8,158 nucleotides of DNA from an uncultured beta proteobacterium (GCA_903938955.1 CAJAFJ010000413.1:1-8158), one strand, 5' to 3'. Counted from the first letter of the stretch, positions 1 through 6,274 are shown. The notes: generated by a model not told the origin, from the letters alone. Program-made: numbers and translations.

Positions 1-88
1 GCTCCAGCTCGACAAAGGCTGCTCTGGCGTCGATGTACTGACGTGCAGCATCTGGATCAATTTCCAAATTTTCCAAGTTAAATATCAT
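1..88 (-). CDS. Truncated unrecognised gene, N-terminal 29 codons only
   Basis: An open frame begins at the ATG whose complement lies at 86-88 and runs without a stop off the left edge. The visible peptide starts MIFNLENLEIDPDAARQYID and continues with a helical, acidic and alanine-rich segment ending in FVELE. The composition looks like real protein rather than a shadow frame, but the piece is too short to assign to a family and I do not recognise it. There is no clear Shine-Dalgarno ahead of the ATG; the upstream DNA is very AT-rich. The start codon sits in the loop of an inverted repeat (70-108). It is divergent from the toxin-antitoxin pair, with 213 bp between their starts. The true start could lie further downstream. 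Confidence 0.4.
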   Translation of the reverse strand, partial: MIFNLENLEIDPDAARQYIDARAAFVELE

Positions 89-108
89 TTTTAAATTTTA
101 CTTGGAAA
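70..108. repeat. 14-bp-arm inverted repeat around the start of the truncated gene
   Basis: The left arm (70-83) begins TTTCCAAGT and the right arm (95-108) ends ACTTGGAAA. The nine outer pairs are perfect, then there is one T-T mismatch, then four more A-T pairs. The 11-nt centre (84-94) contains the ATG of the minus-strand gene. A further TTTCCAA copy lies at 61-67, a direct repeat of the left arm. It could be an operator for the divergent promoters or an mRNA hairpin exposing the start codon in its loop. The sequence alone does not decide between these. Confidence 0.55.
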
Positions 109-270
109 GAACACTTGAGCAACGCGTAAATCTAGCGGCAAACAACAGGCCTATCGCCAACCAGATATCCAGGCCTCCAAGCGCCGTGCTTGCGGATTCG
201 CGATGACGGCTCCGAGTCATTGACTATATCCAATGGGTAATCCCCCGGCTTTTGCAGGCGGTGAGGCAAA

Positions 271-290
271 ATCATTAACTTAATAGTGAT
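271..290 (+). promoter_or_regulatory. Imperfect inverted repeat upstream of antitoxin, candidate operator
   Basis: ATCATTA (271-277) and TAGTGAT (284-290) are inverted repeats with 6 of 7 positions matching and a 6-nt spacer, directly ahead of the antitoxin ribosome binding site. The segment is AT-rich and overlaps weak -10-like hexamers (TTAACT or TAACTT) that lie 17-18 bp after a TTGCAG at 252-257. Type II toxin-antitoxin operons are usually repressed by the antitoxin at such a site. Its assignment here is inference from position. Confidence 0.3.
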
Positions 291-291
291 T

Positions 292-295
292 GGAG
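292..295 (+). promoter_or_regulatory. Ribosome binding site of the antitoxin gene
   Basis: GGAG followed by a 6-nt spacer precedes the ATG at 302. It supports that start over any other in the frame. Confidence 0.6.
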
Positions 296-301
296 TAACC
301 A

Positions 302-520
302 ATGCAAAGAATAACCCTTGAACCAGGCAAGCGCGGTGGTCGGCCATGTGTGCGCGGACTGCGCATCACGGTGTATGACATCTTGTCAATGCTATCCAGC
401 GGCATGACGCAGCAGGAAATTTTGGATGATTTTCCTGAATTGGAGCCAGAGGATGTTTTGGCGGTGCTGTCCTTCGCTGCAGACCGCGAGCACAAGGTTT
501 ACTCACTGGCTACACAATGA
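302..520 (+). CDS. DUF433 (VapB-like) antitoxin
   Basis: This 72-residue protein has the typical DUF433 layout: a short strand (MQRITLEPG), a glycine/arginine-rich turn with GGRPCVRG at residues 12-19, then a helix-turn-helix-like region with ITVYDIL and MTQQEILDDFPEL, ending in VLAVLSFAAD. DUF433 proteins are small DNA-binding antitoxins that neutralise a PIN-like partner and usually repress their own operon. Length is normal for the family and the gene looks intact. The start is supported by GGAG six bases upstream. The stop codon overlaps the ATG of the next gene in an ATGA, so the pair is translationally coupled in the antitoxin-first order expected for type II modules. Family assignment is confident; activity is inferred. 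Confidence 0.88.
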   Translation: MQRITLEPGKRGGRPCVRGLRITVYDILSMLSSGMTQQEILDDFPELEPEDVLAVLSFAADREHKVYSLATQ

Positions 521-867
521 AGCTCTTGCTGGACGAGAACCTGTCCCGCAGACTAATTCCGTTTCTTCAGCATGACTATCCCGATAGCTCCCAAGTGGTG
601 CTGCTGGGACTGGAATCGGCGTCCGATAGTGTGGTCTGGCAAACTGCTAAAGATCACGACTTTGTCATCGTCACTCGCGACGCCGATTTTGAAGAACTCT
701 CTCTGGTCTGGGGACAGCCGCCCAAGGTGATTTGGCTCAAGACTAAAAATCAGTCCCGCGCGGCCACCCTGAAAATTCTTTTGAACCACAGGCTGATGAT
801 CGAAGAAGCCTTGCTGTGTCATGGGCAGGCTTGTGTTGAAGTTTCCATAGTTGGGGACAACACATGA
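517..867 (+). CDS. DUF5615 PIN-like toxin, putative ribonuclease
   Basis: This 116-residue protein opens with MKLLLDENLSRRL, the signature start of DUF5615 (Mut7-C/PIN-like) proteins, where D6, E7 and N8 form part of the predicted metal site. A second acidic cluster follows in the segment DHDFVIVTRDADF (residues 46-58), with D55 and D57 likely catalytic. The KVIWLKTKNQS strand-turn near residues 70-80 is also typical. Proteins of this group pair with DUF433 antitoxins and are predicted Mg2+-dependent RNases. No ribosome binding site is visible, consistent with coupling through the 4-nt overlap with the antitoxin. The frame appears complete, with key acidic residues retained, so an active toxin is plausible but not demonstrated. 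Confidence 0.87.
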   Translation: MKLLLDENLSRRLIPFLQHDYPDSSQVVLLGLESASDSVVWQTAKDHDFVIVTRDADFEELSLVWGQPPKVIWLKTKNQSRAATLKILLNHRLMIEEALLCHGQACVEVSIVGDNT

Positions 868-927
868 ATATGATGGCTTGGCGCAGGCCTTCATCATTGC
901 CCGCGGCTACGCATGGCTTGACACCTG

Positions 928-954
928 ATTAATTGGGGTCAGATTCCAATTAAT
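928..954. repeat. Perfect 9-bp inverted repeat between convergent genes
   Basis: ATTAATTGG (928-936) and CCAATTAAT (946-954) are exact inverted repeats around a 9-nt loop, GGTCAGATT. It lies between the ends of the toxin gene and the convergent CBS gene. The stem is AT-rich and has no following T-run on either strand, so it is not a classical intrinsic terminator, though it could still separate the two transcripts. The core GGGGTCAGATTCCAATT resembles intergenic repeats that I recall from betaproteobacterial genomes, sometimes near REP-type transposase genes; that link is from memory and not established here. Confidence 0.6.
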
Positions 955-960
955 GACTCA

Positions 961-1401
961 CTACCCCAGCGCGTCATTCACCTGGTCATGAAACTCGGCC
1001 AGACTGACGGCGGCGCCAATCTCACGCGGCAAGGCGTCGCGTACCGAAAAAACACCCATGATTTTCCCAGCCGAGGAGACGATCGGCAGATGCCGAAAGC
1101 CGCGCTCAATCATGATCAGCACCGCATCCGACACCAGCACCTCGGGCGCAACACAATAAGGGTTGCGCGTCATCACGTCGGCCACCCGGGTTGTCTGGGG
1201 GTCGAGCGCCTTGGCCAGCACCCGCGTCATCAAATCACGCTCGGTGACAATGCCCAGCAAAGTGCCCGGGGCCTCAACAATCAGCACACTGCCGCAGTTG
1301 GCCCGGGTCATGGTGCAGGCGGCATCCCAAATGCTGGCCTGCGGGCCCAGGCTGATGACATGCCGTTGCGACATGGATTTAAAAACGGTGCGTTCAGGCA
1401 T
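961..1401 (-). CDS. Two-CBS-domain protein, putative regulatory partner of KorAB
   Basis: This 146-residue protein consists almost wholly of a CBS pair (Bateman module). CBS1 spans about residues 8-60, ending GTLLGIVTERDLMTR, and CBS2 about residues 74-124, with VADVMTRNP, the GFRHLPIV strand and GKIMGVFSVRD. CBS pairs bind adenosine nucleotides (AMP, ADP, ATP, SAM) and adjust partner proteins; no catalytic or membrane domain is attached. The chosen start (1401) has GGAGG seven bases upstream. The frame stays open 27 codons further, but that extension overlaps the beta-subunit gene and has no family similarity that I can see. The gene is last in the operon, 19 bp after the beta subunit. A role in sensing energy charge for the oxidoreductase is inferred from position only. 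Confidence 0.87.
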   Translation of the reverse strand: MPERTVFKSMSQRHVISLGPQASIWDAACTMTRANCGSVLIVEAPGTLLGIVTERDLMTRVLAKALDPQTTRVADVMTRNPYCVAPEVLVSDAVLIMIERGFRHLPIVSSAGKIMGVFSVRDALPREIGAAVSLAEFHDQVNDALG

Positions 1402-1420
1402 GGTGCGACCTCCGATGGTT

Positions 1421-2476
1421 CTAGCGCAGGGATGCGTTGATCTTGTCCAGGGCTGCGGCCCCCGGGCAAAGCTGACGGGCATTCATGGTGTTGAGCGGTT
1501 GGCCGCTGGTGTTCAGCGAAGTGTGCAAATCGGTGGCCAGCGGGTCGATGTAGAGCAAACCGGTCACGATTTCGCCCCGGGACTGGTGCTCGTTCATGTA
1601 GTTCATGGCGGCGTAGCGGTCGGTCGGGTCGTAATCCGGGTGCAACTTGCGCAAGCGCAACAGGGAGCCATCGTGCTGTGGCACCTCGACCAACTCGCCA
1701 GGCGCGTACTCGGCCGTGATTTCACTGTGTTGCGGCATGAAGTCGATGCGGCTCACGGCGTCGTTGTGCTGGCGCACGTAGTCGTAGCTCTTGGTGCTGC
1801 CGCTGTGGTTATTGAAGGTCACACAGGGGCTGATGACGTCGATAAATGCCGCGCCGCCATGCGCCATGGCGCCCTTAATCAGCGGCACCAGTTGTGCCTT
1901 GTCGCCCGAGAAGCTGCGCGCCACGTAGGTAGCCCCCAATGGCAGGGCGATGCCCACCAGATCGACCGGGCTGTCGCTGTTGATGACACCCTTCTTGCTC
2001 TTGGAGCCGCGGTCTGCGGTGGCGGAGAACTGCCCCTTGGTCAAGCCATAAACCCCGTTGTTTTCCACGATATAGGCCATGCACACACCGCGGCGCATGG
2101 CGTTGGCAAACTGGCCCAGACCAATCGAGGCGGAATCGCCATCGCCCGACACCCCTAAATACAAAAGATCACGATTGGCCAGATTGGCCCCGGTCAGCAC
2201 CGAAGGCATGCGCCCGTGCACCGTGTTGAAGCCGTGTGAGGCACCCAAAAAATAGTCCGGCGTCTTGGAACTGCAGCCAATGCCCGAGAGCTTGGCAACG
2301 CGGTGCGGTTCAATATCGAGCTCCCAGCAGGCCTGAATAATGGCGGCTGAAATCGAATCGTGCCCGCAGCCCGCACACAGGGTGGAGATGCGGCCTTCAT
2401 AGTCGCGGCGGGTGTAGCCGACCTTGTTGGTAGTCAGCGTGGGGTGGTGCAGCCGGGGTTTGGCAATGTAGGTCAT
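1421..2476 (-). CDS. korB: 2-oxoacid:acceptor oxidoreductase beta subunit (TPP and [4Fe-4S])
   Basis: This is the catalytic half of a 2-oxoacid:ferredoxin oxidoreductase, converting a 2-oxoacid plus CoA to acyl-CoA plus CO2 while releasing two low-potential electrons. The thiamine pyrophosphate/Mg2+ site is visible as GDGDSASIG (111-119) followed by NNGVYGLTKGQ (139-149). Cysteines C34 and C37 (LCAGCGH), C68 (GIGCSS) and C218 (ISPCVTFNNH) match the ligand pattern of the single [4Fe-4S] cluster in this family. At 351 residues it is of normal size or slightly long; residues after about 300 form a less conserved tail. The start overlaps the alpha gene by 4 nt, with AAGGAAG as ribosome binding site. 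2-Oxoglutarate is the most likely substrate by resemblance to Kor proteins; pyruvate or branched-chain oxoacids are not excluded. Cytoplasmic. Confidence 0.92.
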   Translation of the reverse strand: MTYIAKPRLHHPTLTTNKVGYTRRDYEGRISTLCAGCGHDSISAAIIQACWELDIEPHRVAKLSGIGCSSKTPDYFLGASHGFNTVHGRMPSVLTGANLANRDLLYLGVSGDGDSASIGLGQFANAMRRGVCMAYIVENNGVYGLTKGQFSATADRGSKSKKGVINSDSPVDLVGIALPLGATYVARSFSGDKAQLVPLIKGAMAHGGAAFIDVISPCVTFNNHSGSTKSYDYVRQHNDAVSRIDFMPQHSEITAEYAPGELVEVPQHDGSLLRLRKLHPDYDPTDRYAAMNYMNEHQSRGEIVTGLLYIDPLATDLHTSLNTSGQPLNTMNARQLCPGAAALDKINASLR

Positions 2477-4293
2477 ACAACTTCCTTCTGCGAATTCACA
2501 CTTTGGCGAATGGCACGGGCAATGAAGCGTGCGGTGATGGGCGTGCCGTCGTAGTGCAGCACACGCACCAGCTGCGCCGGGTCGATATCGAGTTCATTCA
2601 CCAGCATGGTGTGCATTTGGGCGTCGCGGTTTTGCTCCACCACAAATACCTTGTCATGTGCGGCGATGAAGCGGCGGACCGAATCGGGAAACGGGAACGC
2701 CCGCAAGCGCAGGGCATCCAGATGCAGGCCCTCCGTGTCAAGCACATCCAGTGCCTCGCGCATGGCCGGGCTGGTGGAGCCGAAGTAAATCACGCCCAGC
2801 GGTGTTTTTTGGGCGGCCTGGCGCAGCACCGGTTGCGGCACCAGATCGGCGGCTGTTTTGAACTTGCGCAGCAAGCGTTCCATGTTGTAGATGTAGTCCG
2901 GGCCGCGTTCCGAGTAGCGCGCATAAGGGTCACGGGTCGTGCCGCGCGTGAAAAAAGCGCCTTTGGTCGGGTGCGTGCCAGGCAGTGTGCGCCACGGAAT
3001 GCCGTCACCATCCACATCCTTGTAACGGCCAAAATCCTTGCCCGCTTCCAGTTCGGCAGCGCTCATGACCTTGCCCCGGTCGTAATCGCGGGCGTCGTCC
3101 CAGACAAAGGGTTTGCACAGGCGCTGGTTCATGCCGATGTCCAGATCGGTCATCACAAAAATCGGAGTCTGCAGTCGTTCCGCCAAGTCCAGTGCGGCCG
3201 CAGATTGCTCAAAACACTCAAACGGGTCCTGCGGAAACAGCAGCACATGCTTGGTGTCGCCGTGCGAGGCATAGGCGCAGCAGATCAGGTCGGATTGCTG
3301 GGTGCGCGTGGGCATACCAGTAGACGGCCCGCCGCGCTGCACGTTGATGATGGTGACCGGTATTTCGGCAAAGTAGGCCAGGCCAATGAACTCGGTCATG
3401 AGCGACACACCCGGCCCGGAGGTGGCGGTAAATGCCCGTGCCCCATTCCAGCCCGCGCCGACCACCATGCCGATGGAGGCCAACTCATCCTCGGCCTGCA
3501 CGATGGCGAAATTATTCTGCCCGGTGTCCGGGTCGACCCGGAACTTGTCGCAATATTTTTGAAACGCCTCCGGCACCGAGGATGAGGGCGTGATCGGATA
3601 CCAGGCAGCCACGGTGGCCCCGCCATAGATGCAGCCCAGCGCGGCGGCACTGTTGCCGTCGGTAAATATCTGGTCACCCACTTTGTCGGCCTGTTGCACG
3701 CGAATGCCCAGCGGTGCCGCAAGGTGCGTCTTGACATAGTCGCGCCCCAAATGCAGGGCTTTGATGTTGGAATCAAGCAGACGCTCCTTGCCTTTGTACT
3801 GCTCGGCAAAAAGCTTCTCGAACACCGCTGCATCCACATCCAGCAAGACCGACAAGGCGCCCACATAGATGATGTTCTTGAACAACTGGCGTTGACGCGG
3901 TTCGGCATATGCGGCGTTGCTGATGTCGGTCAGGGGAATGCCAATAACGTGCACATCCTCACGAAATTTTGACGCGGGAATCGGCCGTGTGCTGTCATAA
4001 AACAGGTAACCGCCGGGTTCGATCTCGGCCACATCGGCGTCCCAGGTCTGGGGGTTCATCGCCACCATCATGTCCACGCCGCCACGCCGTCCGTGGTAGC
4101 CCTTTTCACACACCCGTGCCTCGTACCAGGTGGGCATGCCCTGAATGTTGCTGGGGAAGATGTTGCGCGGACTCACCGGCACACCCATGCGCATCACCGC
4201 CTTGGCAAACAACTCGTTGGCCGACGCTGAACCTGAACCGTTGACGTTGGCAAACTTGATGACAAAGTCATTAATGGCTTCAATACGTTTCAT
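2473..4293 (-). CDS. korA: 2-oxoacid:acceptor oxidoreductase alpha subunit with fused gamma domain
   Basis: The protein is 606 residues from the preferred ATG. Residues 1 to about 190 are the gamma domain, with FANVNGSGSASAN near 14-26 and GRRGGVD near 68-74. The pyrimidine-binding domain follows: YPITPSSS at 232-239, AEDELASIG at 267-275, TSGPG at 291-295 and RGGPSTGMPT at 320-329. The last ~130 residues form the C-terminal domain. There is no ferredoxin domain, so the alpha-beta pair would carry only the cluster in beta. The frame remains open upstream to a GTG at 4374, which would add 27 residues and overlap the flavoprotein stop by 14 nt. I prefer 4293 because family similarity begins there, GGA lies five bases upstream, and the GTG has no ribosome binding site. 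The end overlaps the beta start by 4 nt. Substrate is probably 2-oxoglutarate, by resemblance only. Confidence 0.92.
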   Translation of the reverse strand: MKRIEAINDFVIKFANVNGSGSASANELFAKAVMRMGVPVSPRNIFPSNIQGMPTWYEARVCEKGYHGRRGGVDMMVAMNPQTWDADVAEIEPGGYLFYDSTRPIPASKFREDVHVIGIPLTDISNAAYAEPRQRQLFKNIIYVGALSVLLDVDAAVFEKLFAEQYKGKERLLDSNIKALHLGRDYVKTHLAAPLGIRVQQADKVGDQIFTDGNSAAALGCIYGGATVAAWYPITPSSSVPEAFQKYCDKFRVDPDTGQNNFAIVQAEDELASIGMVVGAGWNGARAFTATSGPGVSLMTEFIGLAYFAEIPVTIINVQRGGPSTGMPTRTQQSDLICCAYASHGDTKHVLLFPQDPFECFEQSAAALDLAERLQTPIFVMTDLDIGMNQRLCKPFVWDDARDYDRGKVMSAAELEAGKDFGRYKDVDGDGIPWRTLPGTHPTKGAFFTRGTTRDPYARYSERGPDYIYNMERLLRKFKTAADLVPQPVLRQAAQKTPLGVIYFGSTSPAMREALDVLDTEGLHLDALRLRAFPFPDSVRRFIAAHDKVFVVEQNRDAQMHTMLVNELDIDPAQLVRVLHYDGTPITARFIARAIRQSVNSQKEVV

Positions 4294-4310
4294 GCTTTTC
4301 CAATCAGTTG

Positions 4311-4351
4311 GGGACAGGGCTTGCTCACGGCGTGTAGCGTCGGACTGTCCC
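4311..4351 (-). repeat. Inverted repeat in the flavoprotein-alpha junction
   Basis: GGGACAG (4311-4317) and CTGTCCC (4345-4351) are perfect 7-bp inverted repeats around 27 nt, within the 67 nt between the flavoprotein stop and the preferred alpha ATG. The interior includes the small palindrome CACGGCGTG. In the transcript it would form a GC-rich hairpin with no following U-run, suggesting an RNA stability or processing element rather than a terminator. If translation began at the GTG (4374) this would instead be coding sequence. Confidence 0.45.
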
Positions 4352-4360
4352 GCAAGGCTA

Positions 4361-6166
4361 TTAATTTTTATCACGGCAACCCGGACCGGCCTGGGTCGTG
4401 TTCAGTAAAAACTTCTGCATGTCCCACGCCCCGGTGGGGCAACGCTCGGCACACAGACCGCAGTGCAGACAAACATCCTCGTCCTTGACCATGACGCGAC
4501 CGGTTTTGAGCTCGGCGGACACATACAAATCCTGCTCGGTTTGAAGCGCAGGGGCTTTCAGCCGGGTGCGTAAATCCGTTTCATCACCATTGAGCGTGAA
4601 GGTGATGCAGTCCATCGGGCAAATGTCCACACAGGCATCGCACTCAATGCAGGTGTCGCGGTTGAACACGGTTTGAACGTCGCAATTGAGGCAGCGGCTG
4701 GCCTCCTTGAAAGCGGTCGCCGCATCAAAGCCCAGCTCCACTTCCACGCGGATATTGGCCAGCGCCATCTCGGCAGCCGCCCAGGGCACCTTGGAGCGCG
4801 TGTCGTCAGACACATCATTGTGGTAGCTCCACTCGTGAATACCCATTTTCTGGGACATCAGCTTGGTTCTGGGGGACGGGCGCACGGTCACTGCTTCGTC
4901 ATTCAGAAAACGGTCAATGGAGACAGCGGCTTCGTGCCCTTGCGCGACGGCGGTGATGATGTTCTTGGGGCCAAAGGACGCATCGCCGCCAAAGAAAACC
5001 TGCGGCAGCGTGGATTGAAATGTGTCCTTGCCCAGCACCGGCAGGCCCCAGCGGTCAAACTCGATACCGCTGTCGCGCTCGATCCACGGGAACGCATTTT
5101 CCTGACCCACCGCCACCAGCACTTCGTCGCATTCAAAAAACACATCCGGCGCGCCCGTGGGCACCAGACTGCGACGGCCCTGGTCGTCATACACGGCGTT
5201 CACCACCTCAAAGGTCATGCCGAGCAGCTTGCCGTCCTGGTGCTGAAAGCTTTTGGGTACGTGGCAATTGATGATGGGAATGCCTTCATGGACGGCGTCT
5301 TCTTTCTCCCAGGGCGAGGCTTTCATCTCGTCAAAGCCGCTGCGCACAATGACTTTCACATCTGAGCCGCCCAGTCGCCGCGCGGAGCGGCAGCAGTCCA
5401 TCGCCGTATTGCCACCACCCAGCACGATCACACGGGGCGGCACGCTGGTGATGTGGCCGAACGACACCGAAGCCAGCCAGTCAATGCCGATGTGAATGTG
5501 GGCTGCAGCGTCCTGGCGCCCCGGCACCTCCAGATCGCGTCCCCGGGGTGCACCGCTGCCGACAAACACGGCGTCATACCCTTGCGTCAGCAAAGCTTGC
5601 ATGGACGCCACGCGCTGGTTATTTTTGAACTCAACCCCCAGATCAAGGATGTAGCCGGTTTCTTCATCAATCACCGATTCAGGCAGGCGGAACCGGGGGA
5701 TTTGCGAGCGGATGAAGCCGCCCGCCTTGGCCTCGCCGTCGAATACCGTCACCGCGTAACCCAGCGGTGCCAGGTCGCGTGCCACCGTGAGAGATGAGGG
5801 GCCGGCACCGATACAGGCAACACGCTTGCCGTTGCACGGCGCCACAGCGGGCATGCGTGCCTTGACATCGTCTTTGTGGTCTGCAGCCACCCGCTTGAGC
5901 CGACAAATCGCCACCGGTTCAGGCGTCTCGCCATTGTTTTCTTCAACCCGGCCACGACGGCAAGCCGGCTCGCAAGGCCGGTCGCAGGTGCGCCCCAGAA
6001 TGCCTGGAAACACGTTCGACACCCAATTGATCATGTAGGCATCGCTGTAGCGACCCTGGCCAATCAGGCGGATGTATTCGGGAACAGGGGTGTGGGCCGG
6101 GCAGGCCCATTGACAATCGACGACCTTGTGAAAATAGGTCGGGTGGGTCACATTGGTTGGCTGCAA
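4361..6166 (-). CDS. GltD-like FAD/NAD(P) oxidoreductase with C-terminal 2x[4Fe-4S] ferredoxin domain
   Basis: A 601-residue electron-transfer flavoprotein, probably linking KorAB to NAD(P) or a low-potential acceptor. The N-terminal Fe-S region has C18 and C22 (DCQWACPAHTP) plus C61, C65 and C69 (GRTCDRPCEPACRRG), as in the glutamate synthase small subunit group. The FAD site is GAGPSSLTVA (120-129), the NAD(P) site GGGNTAMD (250-257), and the C-terminal FAD-contacting strand FFGGDASFGPKNIITA (391-406). A linker with RCLNC (491-495) leads to a bacterial-ferredoxin domain: C506/C509/C512/C516 and C566/C569/C572/C576, each ending in CP. No glutamate synthase large subunit is nearby, so glutamate synthesis is unlikely. 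It starts at TTG, supported by GAGGAG six bases upstream; the next in-frame ATG would remove the first Fe-S cysteines. First gene of the operon. Whether it accepts or supplies electrons is undetermined. Confidence 0.9.
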   Translation of the reverse strand: MQPTNVTHPTYFHKVVDCQWACPAHTPVPEYIRLIGQGRYSDAYMINWVSNVFPGILGRTCDRPCEPACRRGRVEENNGETPEPVAICRLKRVAADHKDDVKARMPAVAPCNGKRVACIGAGPSSLTVARDLAPLGYAVTVFDGEAKAGGFIRSQIPRFRLPESVIDEETGYILDLGVEFKNNQRVASMQALLTQGYDAVFVGSGAPRGRDLEVPGRQDAAAHIHIGIDWLASVSFGHITSVPPRVIVLGGGNTAMDCCRSARRLGGSDVKVIVRSGFDEMKASPWEKEDAVHEGIPIINCHVPKSFQHQDGKLLGMTFEVVNAVYDDQGRRSLVPTGAPDVFFECDEVLVAVGQENAFPWIERDSGIEFDRWGLPVLGKDTFQSTLPQVFFGGDASFGPKNIITAVAQGHEAAVSIDRFLNDEAVTVRPSPRTKLMSQKMGIHEWSYHNDVSDDTRSKVPWAAAEMALANIRVEVELGFDAATAFKEASRCLNCDVQTVFNRDTCIECDACVDICPMDCITFTLNGDETDLRTRLKAPALQTEQDLYVSAELKTGRVMVKDEDVCLHCGLCAERCPTGAWDMQKFLLNTTQAGPGCRDKN

Positions 6167-6172
6167 GTGGGT

Positions 6173-6178
6173 CTCCTC
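6173..6178 (-). promoter_or_regulatory. Ribosome binding site that fixes a TTG start
   Basis: On the minus strand GAGGAG is followed by the 6-nt spacer ACCCAC and then TTG at 6166. This near-perfect Shine-Dalgarno is the main reason for choosing the non-ATG start of the flavoprotein. Confidence 0.7.
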
Positions 6179-6216
6179 AGTCCGGGTGGCTCCGCATGTG
6201 CGAATTGGACTGAAAT

Positions 6217-6232
6217 AGTCTCACCTGAGACT
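6217..6232. promoter_or_regulatory. Perfect 7-2-7 inverted repeat in the operon leader
   Basis: AGTCTCA (6217-6223) and TGAGACT (6226-6232) are exact inverted repeats separated by CC, 51 bp upstream of the flavoprotein start. Size and symmetry fit the site of a dimeric repressor or activator, or a short RNA stem in the 5' leader. No regulator gene is in the window. I could not place a convincing -35/-10 pair around it. Confidence 0.45.
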
Positions 6233-6274
6233 CGAAAAGATACCCTCGGGTTTACCCCCTGGAGCGGCCTGAAA

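Noticed and set aside
132..347. 71-codon minus-strand frame covering the divergent intergenic region
   Set aside because: It overlaps the antitoxin start, has no convincing ribosome binding site and resembles no family that I know.
864..932. 22-codon frame starting in an ATGA overlap with the toxin stop
   Set aside because: The overlap is suggestive of coupling, but the peptide is very short, has no ribosome binding site and no recognisable features.
928..954. Intrinsic terminator for either converging gene
   Set aside because: The stem is AT-rich with only two G-C pairs and there is no T-run on either side.
1402..1482. Longer N-terminus for the CBS protein (27 extra codons)
   Set aside because: It would overlap the KorB end, its translation is Pro/Arg/Thr-rich and not CBS-like, and GGAGG clearly marks the ATG at 1401.
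1163..2158. 331-codon plus-strand open frame
   Set aside because: Lies opposite the KorB and CBS genes, which have clear family motifs; its low-complexity, His/Val/Ala-rich translation is typical of an antisense shadow in GC-rich DNA.
2503..3585. 360-codon plus-strand open frame
   Set aside because: Antisense to KorA with no recognisable domain; the motif evidence is all on the minus strand.
4673..5365. 230-codon plus-strand open frame
   Set aside because: Antisense shadow of the flavoprotein gene, with no family signature.
4361..6166. Glutamate synthase small subunit (GltD proper)
   Set aside because: No GltB is adjacent, a two-cluster ferredoxin domain is fused at the C-terminus, and the neighbours are KorA and KorB.
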